A stretch of DNA of 64,000 nucleotides from Bacteroidetes bacterium SB0662_bin_6 (GCA_009839485.1 VXPQ01000025.1:1-64000); one strand, 5' to 3'; counted from the first letter of the stretch, positions 47,501-56,333 are shown. Notes: generated by a model not told the origin, from the sequence alone. Numbers and translations are program-made.

Positions 47501-47628
47501 TAATGAAACGCATCGCGGCGCCGATGGTCGGGGGAATGGTTTCGTCGACGATCCTGACGCTGGTCGTCATCCCGGTTATTTACTATCTATGGAAAAGCCG
47601 GGCATTGAAAAGGCAGGCGAATCGCTGA
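44512..47628 (+). CDS. CusA/CzcA-type heavy-metal RND efflux pump
   Basis: A 1038-residue inner-membrane proton antiporter of the HME subgroup of RND pumps. The typical start (ASVNNRLLVIIFTLLIGLAG), the porter-domain stretch FTEYPGQAPQVVEDQVTYPL, the central membrane segment GIAIAIGAMVDAAIVMIENA with its proton-relay acids, and the second repeat (IVMLSLPFSLVGGIWLLYLF) are all present. Members export Cu/Ag or Co/Zn/Cd. Methionine-rich ligands cannot be placed confidently, so the metal remains open. A strong hairpin follows the stop codon. Confidence 0.96.
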   Translation: MLEKIIEASVNNRLLVIIFTLLIGLAGAWAMFRTPVDAIPDLSDVQVIVFTEYPGQAPQVVEDQVTYPLTTAMLGVPFAKAVRGYSFFGYSFVYIIFEDGTDMYWARSRVLEYLNYVANRLPGGVTPTLGPDATGVGWAFEYVLDGGDRYDLQQLRSIQDWFLRYELMSVPGVAEVASIGGYVKQYQVEVDPNKLLAYNIPLSKVRTALQRSNNDVGGRLVEMGETEFMVRGLGYIQSVEDIENTPVGVDENGTPILIRNIAHVHLGPELRRGLVDLDGEGETVGGIVVMRYGENALKTIDAVKAKLEELKTGLPEGITIQTVYDRSSLIERAIDNLKGKLLEESLIVALVTILFLLHFRSAFVAIFTLPMGILIAFLVMYYQGLNANIMSLSGIAIAIGAMVDAAIVMIENAHKHMERDLGKKDRWRIIIDASKEVGPALFYSLLIITLSFLPVFTLQAQEGRLFKPLAFTKTYAMAASALLAITVVPVLMGYFIRGNILPEKKNPVNRFLIAIYRPVIHAVLRFKWITIAAALVVLGATAYPLGKLGSEFMPPLNEGDLLYMPTTDPGISITKARELLQQTDKIIKSFPEVDHAFGKVGRAETATDPAPLSMIETTITLKPEDEWREDMTMDQLVRELDAAIDFPGLTNAWTMPIKTRIDMLSTGIKTPVGIKLMGPDLNILSDLGQRVAAIVQTVPGTLSAFPDKAVGGNFIDYRINREEAARYGLTVGDVQDVIMSAIGGMNVTRTVEGLERYPVNVRYSRELRDNLPALRRVLIPTPTEAQIPLSYVADFSIVNGPPVIKSENARTTSWVYVDIRDIDVGTYVKNARAAVHEQVDLPEGYSMVWSGQYEYMERARQRLQIVIPLTLIIIFLLLYLNFKNITESLIVMLSLPFSLVGGIWLLYLFDYNLSVAVGVGFIALAGVAAETGVIMLIYLDQAYKDRLSRGQMTSLKDLYEAIIVGAVDRVRPKMMTVMAIMAGLLPILWGHGTGSQVMKRIAAPMVGGMVSSTILTLVVIPVIYYLWKSRALKRQANR

Positions 47629-47638
47629 GGCGACGGGA

Positions 47639-47664
47639 CTGGTCGGGGCATCGCCCCCGACCAG
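47639..47664 (+). terminator. Hairpin terminator candidate after the efflux operon
   Basis: A perfect 10-bp stem CTGGTCGGGG/CCCCGACCAG with a six-base loop begins 11 bp after the pump stop codon. No U-run follows, so termination would depend on the strong stem or on Rho. Confidence 0.65.
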
Positions 47665-47825
47665 CCCCAGCGGGTATTCCGCTCCTGCCCAATTCTATAC
47701 TCATTGGGGAGAGAATCTTTTGCTGCCCTAATTCACTACCCGCCGGGTAGCGAATCTCCGGAATGCGTTGTTCACCGTCCGGGCTTCATAGCGCATGAAC
47801 CAAACGCAGCGGTACACGTAAGGGA

Positions 47826-47852
47826 TTGTCCGGTTTTTTCAGACCATTTCCG
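47826..47852 (+). repeat. 27-bp direct repeat flanking the metal efflux operon, copy 2
   Basis: The same orientation and outer sequence as 41042-41068. It ends nine bases before the GTG of the small membrane protein gene. Confidence 0.6.
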
Positions 47853-47860
47853 TAACCTCT

Positions 47861-48196
47861 GTGGAAGCATTCGTCGATTGGTTTATGGGGCTTGGGGAGC
47901 GCTACAACGTGAATCCGATCATCTTCGGATCGATTTACGTGGGCGCCATTCCCTTCTTTACGGTCTCCATCGCCTGGCTCGTTCGGAACCTGCGCCGCCG
48001 CCGGTCGATCGTGGCCCCCGTATTGTCCGCCTCGTTCTTCTTCGTATCGGCCTACCTGTATCTGGTCGTCGTCGGACGCGACATCCCCATCTGGGTGTAC
48101 TTCTTCGTCGCCGGTATGGTCATCTTCGGAGTGTTCTCCACCCTGAAGAAAATCCGGGGGCAGTTGAAGGAGGGGGAAGATGAGGAGAGCGCCTGA
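47861..48196 (+). CDS. Small multi-pass membrane protein
   Basis: A 111-residue protein, GTG start, with three predicted membrane helices (about 19-38, 50-70, 76-94) and a charged, acidic C-terminus (KKIRGQLKEGEDEESA). An Arg-rich loop (RNLRRRRS) after the first helix indicates orientation. No family was recognised. It follows the efflux operon after a hairpin, so it may be separately transcribed. Confidence 0.7.
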   Translation: MEAFVDWFMGLGERYNVNPIIFGSIYVGAIPFFTVSIAWLVRNLRRRRSIVAPVLSASFFFVSAYLYLVVVGRDIPIWVYFFVAGMVIFGVFSTLKKIRGQLKEGEDEESA

Positions 48197-48203
48197 GCGG
48201 CAA

Positions 48204-48219
48204 GGAGGTCAATACCTCC
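48204..48219. terminator. Short hairpin between convergent genes
   Basis: GGAGGT-CAAT-ACCTCC, a six-base perfect stem eight bases after the small membrane protein stop and seven before the end of the oxidoreductase gene. It may end both transcripts; there is no U-run. Confidence 0.4.
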
Positions 48220-48225
48220 CAACCC

Positions 48226-48981
48226 CTACCTGTGCTCCGGGTTCGCATGGTCGAACCGGCACCCGGCATCCCAGGCGGCGCGCTGATTTCCATGCGCCGG
48301 AACGCCGCCGGCGTCCTTGAGCATCCGGGCGAAATGTATCAGATTCCACGTCATGAACGTGGTGTTGCGCTGGGTGAACTCGTTTTCCGGGCCGCCGGAC
48401 CCCTCGTCAAGGTAGGATGGCCCCGGCCCCGCCTCTCCAATCCATCCTGCATCGGCCTGCGGCGGAATCGTATAGCCCACGTGCTGCAAGGCGTACAGAA
48501 TGCTCATGGAACAGTGCTTCACGCCATCCTCGTTTCCTGTAATGAGGCAGCCTCCCGTCTTGCCATAGTAGGCATACTGGCCCGCATCGTTAAGCAGCGC
48601 CGAGCAGGAATAGAGCCGCTCGATGACCTGCGTGCATACGGATGATTTTTCGCCCAGCCAGATGGGCGAGCCGATCACGAGGATGTCCGCTGCGCGCACC
48701 TTCTCGTACAACATGGGCCAGTCGTCCCGGTCCGCCCCGTGCTCGGTCATGTCGGGATAGACTCCGAACGCAAGATGATAATCCACCGGGCGCAGCGACT
48801 CCACCGCGATCCCGTTCTTCTCCATGATGGCGATAGACACATCCATCAGTCCCTGCGTGTGGGACCGTTCGGGAGACGGCTTCAACGTGCAATTCAGAAA
48901 GAGTGCGCGAAGGTCCGAAACATCCCCGTCGTACGAGGCGCAAAGCGCTTCCTGCGTGGGGGATAGCGTGTGATCGGGCAT
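48226..48981 (-). CDS. NADPH-dependent FMN reductase / flavodoxin-fold oxidoreductase
   Basis: A 251-residue flavodoxin-fold protein. The first strand and phosphate loop appear as [20 protein letters not shown], and the FMN-contacting loop as [21 protein letters not shown] later [15 protein letters not shown] stretch is the usual third strand. Members are NAD(P)H:quinone or FMN reductases and some related reductases. The acceptor is unknown. The C-terminal 40 residues are unusual in being Asn/His/Arg-rich ([20 protein letters not shown]). It is divergent from ilvD. Confidence 0.85.
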   Translation of the reverse strand: MPDHTLSPTQEALCASYDGDVSDLRALFLNCTLKPSPERSHTQGLMDVSIAIMEKNGIAVESLRPVDYHLAFGVYPDMTEHGADRDDWPMLYEKVRAADILVIGSPIWLGEKSSVCTQVIERLYSCSALLNDAGQYAYYGKTGGCLITGNEDGVKHCSMSILYALQHVGYTIPPQADAGWIGEAGPGPSYLDEGSGGPENEFTQRNTTFMTWNLIHFARMLKDAGGVPAHGNQRAAWDAGCRFDHANPEHR

Positions 48982-49078
48982 GGCGGTACGGGAATGTCGA
49001 GTGGATCCGTCCCGGTCGTCAACCGTTTACCGAAACGCCGCGTTCCATACCCTGTCCCACAACTCTGCACTCCCGACC

Positions 49079-50782
49079 ATGCCCGATCCATCATCCCGCG
49101 AAATGAATCGATACAGCCGCCTGATCACACAGCCTCTTACACGAGGGATCTCGCAGGCCATGCTGTACGCGACCGGGCTTACGGAAGAGGACATGAACAA
49201 GCCGCAGGTCGGCATCGTGTCCAACTGGTGGGAGGGCAATCCCTGCAACATGCACCTCGACAAGCTGGCTGCGCAGGTGCGCGAGGCAGTCGCTGCATCC
49301 GGTCTGGTGGGCCTGCGGTTCAACACGATCGGGGTCTCCGACGGCATCAGCATGGGCACCGATGGCATGAGCTTCTCGCTCCAGTCCCGCGACCTCATCG
49401 CCGATTCGATCGAGACCGTGGTGCGGGCCCAGTGGTACGACGCCGTCGTGGCCATTCCGGGTTGCGACAAAAACATGCCCGGCTGCATCATGGCGCTGGG
49501 CCGGCTGAACCGGCCGGGCATTGTAGTCTACGGCGGCACGATCCTGCCCGGGCGCACGTATCTGCGGGGCGGAGAGCAAAAGCGGGACATCATCTCCGCC
49601 GCGCAGTCCTACGGCGAATACCTTGCCGGCGCCATCACCGACGAGGAACGCAAAACCATCGTCCGGCACTCGTGCCCCGGCGCGGGCGCGTGCGGGGGCA
49701 TGTACACGGCGAACACGATGGGCTGCGCCATCGAGGCGCTGGGGATGTCGCTTCCCTATTCTTCCTCCACGCCCGCCGTATACGACGAGAAAATGGACGA
49801 ATGCCGCCGGGCGGGCGAGGCCGTGGGCGAGTTGCTCCGGCAGAATCTCAAACCCCGCGACATCATGACGCGGCAGGCTTTCGAGAACGCCATGGTGGTC
49901 GTGATGGCACTGGGCGGCTCGACGAATGCCGTGCTGCATCTCATTGCGATGGCCCGGGCTTCGGAGGTTGACTTGTCCATGGACGATTTTCAGCGGGTCA
50001 GCGACCGCGTGCCGTATCTCGCGGACCTGAAGCCGAGTGGCCAGTACGTGATGGCGGACCTGCATGAGATCGGGGGGACGCCCGCCGTCATGAAGTACCT
50101 GCTCAAGGAAGGCTATCTCGACGGCTCCTGCATGACGGTGACCGGCAAAACGCTTGCGGAGAACCTCGAACCCCTGCCGGGCCTCGCCGAGGGACAGGAT
50201 ATCGTGCATTCCCTCGAAAAACCCCTGAAGAAAACCGGACACCTGACGATTCTCTACGGAAATCTGGCGCCGGAAGGAGCCGTAGCCAAGATAACCGGCA
50301 AGGAAGGCACGTATTTCAAGGGCCCGGCCCGGGTGTTCGATGCTGAGGAGGACATGCTGGATGGGCTGAAGGCGGGCCGGATCCAAAAGGGTGACATCGT
50401 CATCATCCGGTACGAAGGGCCCAAAGGCGGCCCCGGCATGCCGGAAATGCTCACCCCCACGTCCGCCATCATGGGCGCCGGCCTCGGCAAGGATGTGGCG
50501 CTGATGACCGACGGGCGTTTCAGCGGAGGATCGCACGGATTCATCATCGGGCATGTATGCCCCGAAGCCCAGGAAGGCGGCCCCATCGCCTTCGTGCAGG
50601 ACGGCGACATCGTGACCATCGACGCCGAGCAGCGCACCATCGACATGGATGTCAGCAAGGAAGAACTGACGCGCAGGAAAGAAAACTGGTCCGCGCCCGC
50701 TTTCAAGGCTGCGCGCGGCACCCTCTACAAGTACATCAAGTGTGTTCAGCCCGCCAGCCTCGGCTGCGTGACGGACGAGTAA
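49079..50782 (+). CDS. ilvD: Dihydroxy-acid dehydratase
   Basis: A 567-residue Fe-S enzyme of branched-chain amino acid synthesis, converting dihydroxy acids to 2-oxo acids. The cluster cysteines lie in [11 protein letters not shown] and in [19 protein letters not shown], and the C-terminal [20 protein letters not shown] and [10 protein letters not shown] are intact. The start at 49079 ([13 protein letters not shown]) is preferred to the in-frame 48980. It ends immediately before the stop of the convergent esterase gene, with no spacer. Confidence 0.97.
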   Translation: MPDPSSREMNRYSRLITQPLTRGISQAMLYATGLTEEDMNKPQVGIVSNWWEGNPCNMHLDKLAAQVREAVAASGLVGLRFNTIGVSDGISMGTDGMSFSLQSRDLIADSIETVVRAQWYDAVVAIPGCDKNMPGCIMALGRLNRPGIVVYGGTILPGRTYLRGGEQKRDIISAAQSYGEYLAGAITDEERKTIVRHSCPGAGACGGMYTANTMGCAIEALGMSLPYSSSTPAVYDEKMDECRRAGEAVGELLRQNLKPRDIMTRQAFENAMVVVMALGGSTNAVLHLIAMARASEVDLSMDDFQRVSDRVPYLADLKPSGQYVMADLHEIGGTPAVMKYLLKEGYLDGSCMTVTGKTLAENLEPLPGLAEGQDIVHSLEKPLKKTGHLTILYGNLAPEGAVAKITGKEGTYFKGPARVFDAEEDMLDGLKAGRIQKGDIVIIRYEGPKGGPGMPEMLTPTSAIMGAGLGKDVALMTDGRFSGGSHGFIIGHVCPEAQEGGPIAFVQDGDIVTIDAEQRTIDMDVSKEELTRRKENWSAPAFKAARGTLYKYIKCVQPASLGCVTDE

Positions 50783-51697
50783 TCACTCTCCGAGTAACCC
50801 CTGGACCCGCATCCAGTCCTCAAGACGATCGGGCCAGGTAGAAAGCACCGGATCGTCGGGTGCCAGGCCTACGCCGTGGGGACCGGATCGATAGATGTGC
50901 AATTCCGCAGGAACGCCCACCGCGCGCAGTGCAAGGTAATACGCCACGCTGTTGTCCGCGGGGACCGGTCCGTCGTCATCCGTATGGAACAGAAAAGCCG
51001 GCGGCGTATCGGCGGTTACCTGTTTCTCGTTCGAAAGCCGGTCCGCCAAGTCGGAATCGTAATCTTCCCCCAGCAGATGAAGGCGGGACCCCTGGTGCGT
51101 GTGGGGATCCGTCATGGTAATGACCGGATACGCAAGGATCGAAAAGTCCGGCCGGGAGGAATGGCGTTCGAGGGGATCCGCCGCATCGGATACGCCCGGC
51201 GTAATATGCGTGGAGGTCGTAGCCGCGAGATGCCCGCCCGCAGAGAAACCCCAGATGCCTATGCGCGACGGATCAACGCCGAGTTCGCCGGCGTGCGCCC
51301 GGACGTACCGAATCGCCCGCTGCGCATCCATGAGCGGAGACGGATGACCGTAGCGCGGCCCGAGGCGGTACTTCAGGACAAAGGCCGCGACGCCGCGTTC
51401 GTTGAGCCATTCGGCAACCTGCCTGCCTTCATGATCCATCGCGAGATGGGCGTATCCGCCGCCGGGGCATACGACCACCGCCGCCCCGTTCGCAGCGGAC
51501 GTTTCGGGAAGGTAGATCGTAAGCGTGGGGATGTCTTCCGCTTCTTCACCCACAGCCCCGGGTGCTCCCTCAGGCCACAACGGTATGGCGTCCTGCGCCA
51601 TGCCGGACTGCCTTGCCCATGAGCCGGTCAGCAGGACAAGAAGCAGCGCACAGAACATGCGGAGCGCACAGAAAAGCGTTCGCCGATAACCATGCAT
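50783..51697 (-). CDS. Exported alpha/beta hydrolase (acetyl-esterase-like)
   Basis: A 304-residue hydrolase with an N-terminal signal peptide (ALRMFCALLLVLLTGSWA). The oxyanion region is VVCPGGGYAHLAMDHEG, the nucleophile elbow IWGFSAGGHLAA, the acid falls in the DDDGPVPADN segment, and the His in SGPHGVGLA. It resembles BD-FAE/acetylxylan-esterase-type enzymes found with polysaccharide degradation. No glycoside hydrolase is adjacent. Its catalytic residues appear complete. Confidence 0.88.
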   Translation of the reverse strand: MHGYRRTLFCALRMFCALLLVLLTGSWARQSGMAQDAIPLWPEGAPGAVGEEAEDIPTLTIYLPETSAANGAAVVVCPGGGYAHLAMDHEGRQVAEWLNERGVAAFVLKYRLGPRYGHPSPLMDAQRAIRYVRAHAGELGVDPSRIGIWGFSAGGHLAATTSTHITPGVSDAADPLERHSSRPDFSILAYPVITMTDPHTHQGSRLHLLGEDYDSDLADRLSNEKQVTADTPPAFLFHTDDDGPVPADNSVAYYLALRAVGVPAELHIYRSGPHGVGLAPDDPVLSTWPDRLEDWMRVQGLLGE

Positions 51698-51773
51698 TGC
51701 GATATACCCTGATTATGAAAGAAAATCGTGCCCCGGCGCCCGCAAACGCGGCGCTTATGCCAGGGATAGTTCT

Positions 51774-52307
51774 CTAAAACCGATCCGTAGCGCCTATCCG
51801 TTCACAGGTCACGAAACGAAACCCGTCGCGGCGATCTTCCCCGGTCTTCCTGAACACGGTTCCGATCAGGTGTTCGTATCGTGGGAAATAAGTGTCTCCC
51901 TGATAATTCCCTTCCACGATGGTTAATTCCCACCGATCCGCACGTTCGAGAAAGTGTTCGTAGATGGTCGCGCCACCGCCGATGAAGACGCACGGCGCTT
52001 CCTGCGCAGCGGTCAGGGCAGCCTCGGGATCGGGGAAGGTCTCAATGTCGGGATATCCCTTGAGCTTGCCTTGGGATGTGACGATCAGCAAACGTCGGTT
52101 GGGCAGCGGCCCGCCGAACTCGTTTACAAGCGACTCGAACGTGCGCCGGCCCATGATCATGGGATGGCCCGATGTCAACCGTTTGAACCGTTTCAGATCT
52201 TCGGAAAGATGCCAGGGTAGCCGGTTCTCCCGACCGATGACCCGGTTCGTCTCCGCCACGGCGGCAATGAGTACGATCTCTGCTCCGGCGCGGCGCTTAT
52301 CGGTCAT
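51774..52307 (-). CDS. folA: Dihydrofolate reductase
   Basis: A 177-residue NADPH enzyme that regenerates tetrahydrofolate. The N-terminal IAAVAETNRVIGRENRLPWH, the helix with SEDLKRFKRLTSGHPMIMGR, and FIGGGATIYEHFL are diagnostic. The acidic residue that protonates the pterin lies in SEDLKRF. Here folA is separated from thyA, its usual neighbour, by the hydrolase, IS remnant, SulP and CbiX-like genes. Confidence 0.96.
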   Translation of the reverse strand: MTDKRRAGAEIVLIAAVAETNRVIGRENRLPWHLSEDLKRFKRLTSGHPMIMGRRTFESLVNEFGGPLPNRRLLIVTSQGKLKGYPDIETFPDPEAALTAAQEAPCVFIGGGATIYEHFLERADRWELTIVEGNYQGDTYFPRYEHLIGTVFRKTGEDRRDGFRFVTCERIGATDRF

Positions 52308-52374
52308 GATTGCGGAGAGGGATGAGGTCGCGGTTCTTTGGGAGAAGCAAGCCGGGCTGATCCATTCGGTCAGC

Positions 52375-53244
52375 CTATTCGGTCAGATCGCGGTGCAGCG
52401 TGGCGATCCAGCGCTCGGTGGAGATAAAACCGTCGCCCCACGAAGCCCATTCGTCGCCCGTGCCCGCCGCCTGCAACTCCTCAAGGCTGTGACCCGCTTC
52501 GATCCCCGCAGCGACAGCGGCCCGGGTTTCCTCGATCATGCGCAGATAGGTTTCGAGGTCGGACGGCGAGGCGACAGGGCCATGGCCCGGAATGATCCGG
52601 GTCTCGTCGTCGGCGTGCGCCAATACCGCGCGGCCCGCCGCAATGACCCCTTCGACGGCACCGCCGCTGTCGATATCGACGAAGGGAAAGCGCTGGTTGA
52701 AGAAGGTGTCCCCCATGTGGACGACATTGGAACCCGTGAAGAAAATGAGCGCGTCCCCGTCGGTGTGGGCATGGGGAATGTGCAGCACCTTGACTTCCTC
52801 GCCGTTGAAGTGGATGGAGATCGCATCGTCGAAGGTGATCACCGGCCAGGCCGCGGGCGGCGCCGGTGGAGTGACCCGATCGCCGCGGCGCTGCTCGGTC
52901 ATCAGCCGGGTACGGACATTGTGGTGGGCGATGATCGGGGTTTCGACGCCGAACACCTCGTTGCCGCCGGTGTGGTCCCCGTGAAAATGGGTGTTGAGGA
53001 GAAATTTGAGTTCGCCCTCGCCCAGACCCTCGAGTCGGGCGCGAATCTGGTCGGCCAGCGGGGCGAATTTGTCGTCGACCATCAGGAAGCCGTCCGCCCC
53101 GACGGAGACGCCGATATTGCCGCCCTGACCATTGATCATGTGGATCGATCCGGCGACCGGAGAAACTGCAAGGTCCTGGGCGGCGACGGGCAGCATGACG
53201 GGTAGGGCCGAAAACAACATCGCAAAGATCAGTGATCGGGTCAT
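52375..53244 (-). CDS. Exported metallo-beta-lactamase-fold hydrolase
   Basis: A 289-residue protein with a signal peptide (SLIFAMLFSALPVMLPVAAQ). The metal-binding motif THFHGDHTGG, the downstream His and Asp in HIPHAHTDGDALIFF, and IPGHGPVAS match the MBL fold. Related periplasmic proteins act on quinoprotein pathways or unknown small molecules; some are lactamases, but this cannot be inferred. The C-terminal HRDLTE is followed in the DNA by a short direct repeat (ATTCGGTCAG at 52364 and 52377) that spans the stop. Confidence 0.86.
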   Translation of the reverse strand: MTRSLIFAMLFSALPVMLPVAAQDLAVSPVAGSIHMINGQGGNIGVSVGADGFLMVDDKFAPLADQIRARLEGLGEGELKFLLNTHFHGDHTGGNEVFGVETPIIAHHNVRTRLMTEQRRGDRVTPPAPPAAWPVITFDDAISIHFNGEEVKVLHIPHAHTDGDALIFFTGSNVVHMGDTFFNQRFPFVDIDSGGAVEGVIAAGRAVLAHADDETRIIPGHGPVASPSDLETYLRMIEETRAAVAAGIEAGHSLEELQAAGTGDEWASWGDGFISTERWIATLHRDLTE

Positions 53245-53359
53245 GGCAGGTCCTCATGCGGTGGGCAATGCAGTGGGGGAAAGGCCCTCACGACCTCGGT
53301 GAAAAGAGCCTTTGGGTGGCTACGGGAGAACAGGAGGAGGGGTTCCGGGGACATTGGGA

Positions 53360-53571
53360 ACGGAAAATTCGGCGAGCGCCTCCGGCACAGCCTCAAGCAG
53401 GAAGAAGTCTACCGACGCGCCCATAAGACGGTGGCCAAAGCCCGGAAGGAAATCGCCGACTACCTGGGCTGCTTCGACGAAGAACGCCCGCACCAAGGCC
53501 TTGACAACCGAACACCGGATGAAGTTTATTACGGTTTGGATGGGAAATTACCGAAAAAGGAGGCAGCTTGA
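53360..53571 (+). pseudogene. 3' remnant of an IS3-family transposase
   Basis: The frame encodes GERLRHSLKQEEVYRRA followed by DYLGCFDEERPHQGLDNRTP and DEVYYG, the C-terminal end of the IS3-family integrase-type transposase. The catalytic DDE core upstream is missing, and the preceding sequence is not transposase-like. The inverted repeat at the right end is not recognisable because the frame runs straight into sulP. The AAAAAGGAGG just before the fragment's end serves sulP. Confidence 0.8.
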
Positions 53572-55247
53572 AATTGTTCGGAAAAAAAGAGGGAAATCTC
53601 TCTTTTGCGTCGGTTGGGTCCACTTTTACAGGGGACGTATTCGGCAGTGTCACCTCCGCGATTGTGATGCTTCCGATGGCCTTGGCCTTTGGTGTTGCCT
53701 CGGGGCTGGGGCCGGTTGCTGGAATCTACGGCGCCGTCGCAGTGGGATTCTTTGCCGCCGTGTTCGGCGGCACGCCTTCGCAAATCTCCGGCCCCACCGG
53801 CCCGATGACTGTTGCTATGGCGGCGGTTGTCACCCTGTATGCGGACGATCTGGCAATTGCCTTCACCATAGTCATGCTGGCCGGCCTGCTACAGATCTCC
53901 CTCGGTTTCCTCCGGATCGGCAGCTTTGTGAGTTACACTCCCTACTCCGTGATTTCCGGCTTCATGACCGGGATCGGTGCAATCATCATAGTCCTGCAGG
54001 TTCTGACCATCCTCGGCGCCGAGCCGGTTCCGGGAGGGCCGCTTGCCCAGATTGCGGCCTGGCCGGATGCCATCGCCAAACCCAATCCGCACGATCTTGC
54101 TGTCGGGTTGACCGCCTTGGCTACTTGCGTCTTCTGGCCCCGCCGGATACGACGCTTCCTGCCTCCCGCCTTGGCCGCCTTGATACTCGGCACTTGCGTC
54201 GCGTTTTTCTGGCTCACCGAGGCGCGAACCATCGGCGTGATTCCTGCGGGCCTGCCCGCATTCCAGATGCCGCAGTTGGAGTGGGGCTTGATCGGGGGCT
54301 TCGTGGAACCGGCGCTGATCCTTGCGCTTCTCGGTTCCATCGACAGCCTGCTGACCTCGTTGGTAGCGGATTCGCAAACCCGCACCCGCCACAACCCCAA
54401 CCGTGAACTCGTGGGACAAGGCCTCGGTAATCTGGCGGCCGGTATTCTGGGCGCGTTGCCGGGGGCGGGCGCCACTATGGGCACCGTCACCAACATCCGG
54501 GCCGGGGGGCGCAGCCCGCTGGCAGGCGCCCTGGCCGCACTCCTCCTGCTCGGCCTGCTGCTCGGCTTCGGCTGGATTGCCGAACCGATTCCGCTTGCCG
54601 TTCTGGCCGGCATTCTTATAAAAATCGGCTGGGACATTATTGATTGGCGTTTCATCATCCGCCTGCGGGCGATCCGGCCCGAGTACGTTCTTGTAATGCT
54701 CCTTACCTTCCTTGTTACCGTGTTCGTCGATCTGGTTACCGCCGTGGCGCTCGGGTTGATCGTGGCGGGCGTGGTGCGCTCGAGAGACTTGGCGCAGAGC
54801 GAACTGGAAAGCGTGGTTTCGGTGCCACTTCTGGACCTCGATTTTTTTCCGTCTCCGGAAGATATCGATCCCTATAATCTACCGGTCGGTCTCATCAGGT
54901 TGAGGGGAAGTTTCTCGATCGCTTCCGCACACGAACTGACCAGAGCGATTGCTGCGGACATCGAGGATCACGATATCATCATCCTTGATTTTTCCGGGAC
55001 CACCGGCGTAGACGATAGCGCTGCGCTCGCGATCGAGGAACTCGTCCAAAACGCCATCGACGACGACACCGCCTGCGTTGTGTTGGGCTTGTCTGGCGAC
55101 GTGGCCAGGACGCTGCGATCTCTCAAGGTTTTTCGCCGTGTCCCCGCCGGATATTTCGTGGATAGCCTTGATGAAGCGAAGCGGTTGTCCAAGCATCTCC
55201 TCCACGAGTGCGGCGCCGATGGAACGAAGCCCATCGAGCAAAGATGA
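53568..55247 (+). CDS. SulP-family anion transporter with C-terminal STAS domain
   Basis: A 559-residue transporter. The TTG start at 53568 overlaps the transposase-remnant stop (TTGA) and has AAAAAGGAGG immediately upstream. Membrane segments span about 25-430, with FGGTPSQISGPTGPM as the characteristic anion-binding region and ALLGSIDSLLTSLVADSQTR further on. A STAS domain (about 435-545, LRGSFSIASAHELTRAIAAD and IIILDFSGTTGVDDSAALAI) ends the protein. Members carry sulfate, bicarbonate or similar anions; the ion here is unknown. Confidence 0.93.
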   Translation: MKLFGKKEGNLSFASVGSTFTGDVFGSVTSAIVMLPMALAFGVASGLGPVAGIYGAVAVGFFAAVFGGTPSQISGPTGPMTVAMAAVVTLYADDLAIAFTIVMLAGLLQISLGFLRIGSFVSYTPYSVISGFMTGIGAIIIVLQVLTILGAEPVPGGPLAQIAAWPDAIAKPNPHDLAVGLTALATCVFWPRRIRRFLPPALAALILGTCVAFFWLTEARTIGVIPAGLPAFQMPQLEWGLIGGFVEPALILALLGSIDSLLTSLVADSQTRTRHNPNRELVGQGLGNLAAGILGALPGAGATMGTVTNIRAGGRSPLAGALAALLLLGLLLGFGWIAEPIPLAVLAGILIKIGWDIIDWRFIIRLRAIRPEYVLVMLLTFLVTVFVDLVTAVALGLIVAGVVRSRDLAQSELESVVSVPLLDLDFFPSPEDIDPYNLPVGLIRLRGSFSIASAHELTRAIAADIEDHDIIILDFSGTTGVDDSAALAIEELVQNAIDDDTACVVLGLSGDVARTLRSLKVFRRVPAGYFVDSLDEAKRLSKHLLHECGADGTKPIEQR

Positions 55248-55388
55248 ACGGCGCCGTGCAGATTAGTTGGCGTATATGTTCATGCACCTCCATGTCTTAA
55301 CAACACATTCACATTTCAGGGCAGACCTGTACACGTCATATATTTATATTTAGACTCAATTTAAATAAGCAACCTGCCAACAATATTT
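55248..55388. other. AT-rich intergenic region upstream of the CbiX-like gene
   Basis: 141 bp with long AT stretches (TATATTTATATTTAGACTCA). It probably contains the promoter of the CbiX-like gene. No clear hexamers, riboswitch or hairpin were identified. Confidence 0.4.
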
Positions 55389-56333
55389 ATGATGCGGAAA
55401 TCAGAACGTGCCTGGACTGTATGCACCGCCATCGCCATACTCTGGATGGTTAGCGGCTGGACACAAACAACACCTCTCTCTCACGAACAGGCGGCGGAGC
55501 CGACCGGGGATAGTCTCGGGGTGCTGATCATGGCGCACGGCGGCGGCGCGGACTGGAACAAACAGGTGGACGCGTCCATCGCCGGACTCCGCGACCGCTT
55601 GCCTGTATCCCTGGCGTTCGGCATGGCGAATCCTGAAACGCTGCAAGCCTCGCTGGACTCGCTCCGTAATCACGGCGCAAGTACGGTAGCGGTGGTGCGG
55701 CTGTTTATTTCGGGTGATTCCTTCCTGCATCAGACCGAATTTCTGTTCGGGCTGCGGTCCGATCCGCCGGAACAGGCGATCATGGGGCACCACCTGATGG
55801 ACGGCTCCCATCTCAAACCTCTCAAGACGGACAGTCGCATCCTGCTGGATCGCCAGGGGATGATGGGCTCCAGCGAAGCGTCCCGTATCCTGCTGGCCCG
55901 GGCAAACGAGAACACATCCAGCCCGGAAGACACCGGGGTAATGCTCATCGCACACGGCATGGGGTCCGAAGACGATAATAACCGGGTGCTCGGTGCCATG
56001 CAGGATGCGGCGGAGGCGCTCCGGTCCGCAGGCTACGGGGAAGTGCATGTGGCGGCCCTCAGAGAAGACTGGGCTGAACCGAGAGCCGAAGCGGAACGGC
56101 ACATCAGGGCCACGGTGGCGGAAATGGCGGAACGCCGGGACCATGTCGTAGTGATCCCGTACCGCATATCCGGATTCGGCCCCTACGGCGATGTGCTTGA
56201 CGGGCTGGAGTACGTACCTGCCGACGGGCTGCTCCCGCACCATCTGGTCACGGAATGGATCGCCTCCCGCGCCACGGCCAATTTCTGCTCGGCCGGTCTG
56301 GCGTCGCCGCTCGGATCGTGCGCGATGCCATAG
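55389..56333 (+). CDS. Exported CbiX/SirB-like protein with two chelatase-type halves
   Basis: A 314-residue protein with an N-terminal hydrophobic signal (VCTAIAILWMVSGWTQTTPL). Two similar halves follow: GVLIMAHGGGADWNKQVDAS (about 45-64) and GVMLIAHGMGSEDDNNRVLG (about 183-202). Each begins with the strand-His-Gly motif of CbiX/SirB chelatases, where the His binds metal. Cytoplasmic CbiX inserts cobalt or iron into sirohydrochlorin; an exported form would not meet that substrate, so metal binding or delivery is a possible role. No cobalamin gene is nearby. Confidence 0.75.
   Translation: MMRKSERAWTVCTAIAILWMVSGWTQTTPLSHEQAAEPTGDSLGVLIMAHGGGADWNKQVDASIAGLRDRLPVSLAFGMANPETLQASLDSLRNHGASTVAVVRLFISGDSFLHQTEFLFGLRSDPPEQAIMGHHLMDGSHLKPLKTDSRILLDRQGMMGSSEASRILLARANENTSSPEDTGVMLIAHGMGSEDDNNRVLGAMQDAAEALRSAGYGEVHVAALREDWAEPRAEAERHIRATVAEMAERRDHVVVIPYRISGFGPYGDVLDGLEYVPADGLLPHHLVTEWIASRATANFCSAGLASPLGSCAMP

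Noticed and set aside
53360-53571. A functional IS3 element
   Set aside because: Only the last part of the transposase is present, with no catalytic core, no first ORF and no recognisable terminal repeats.
55248-55388. A cobalamin riboswitch upstream of the CbiX-like gene
   Set aside because: No B12-box-like conserved sequence or supporting stems were recognised in the AT-rich leader.
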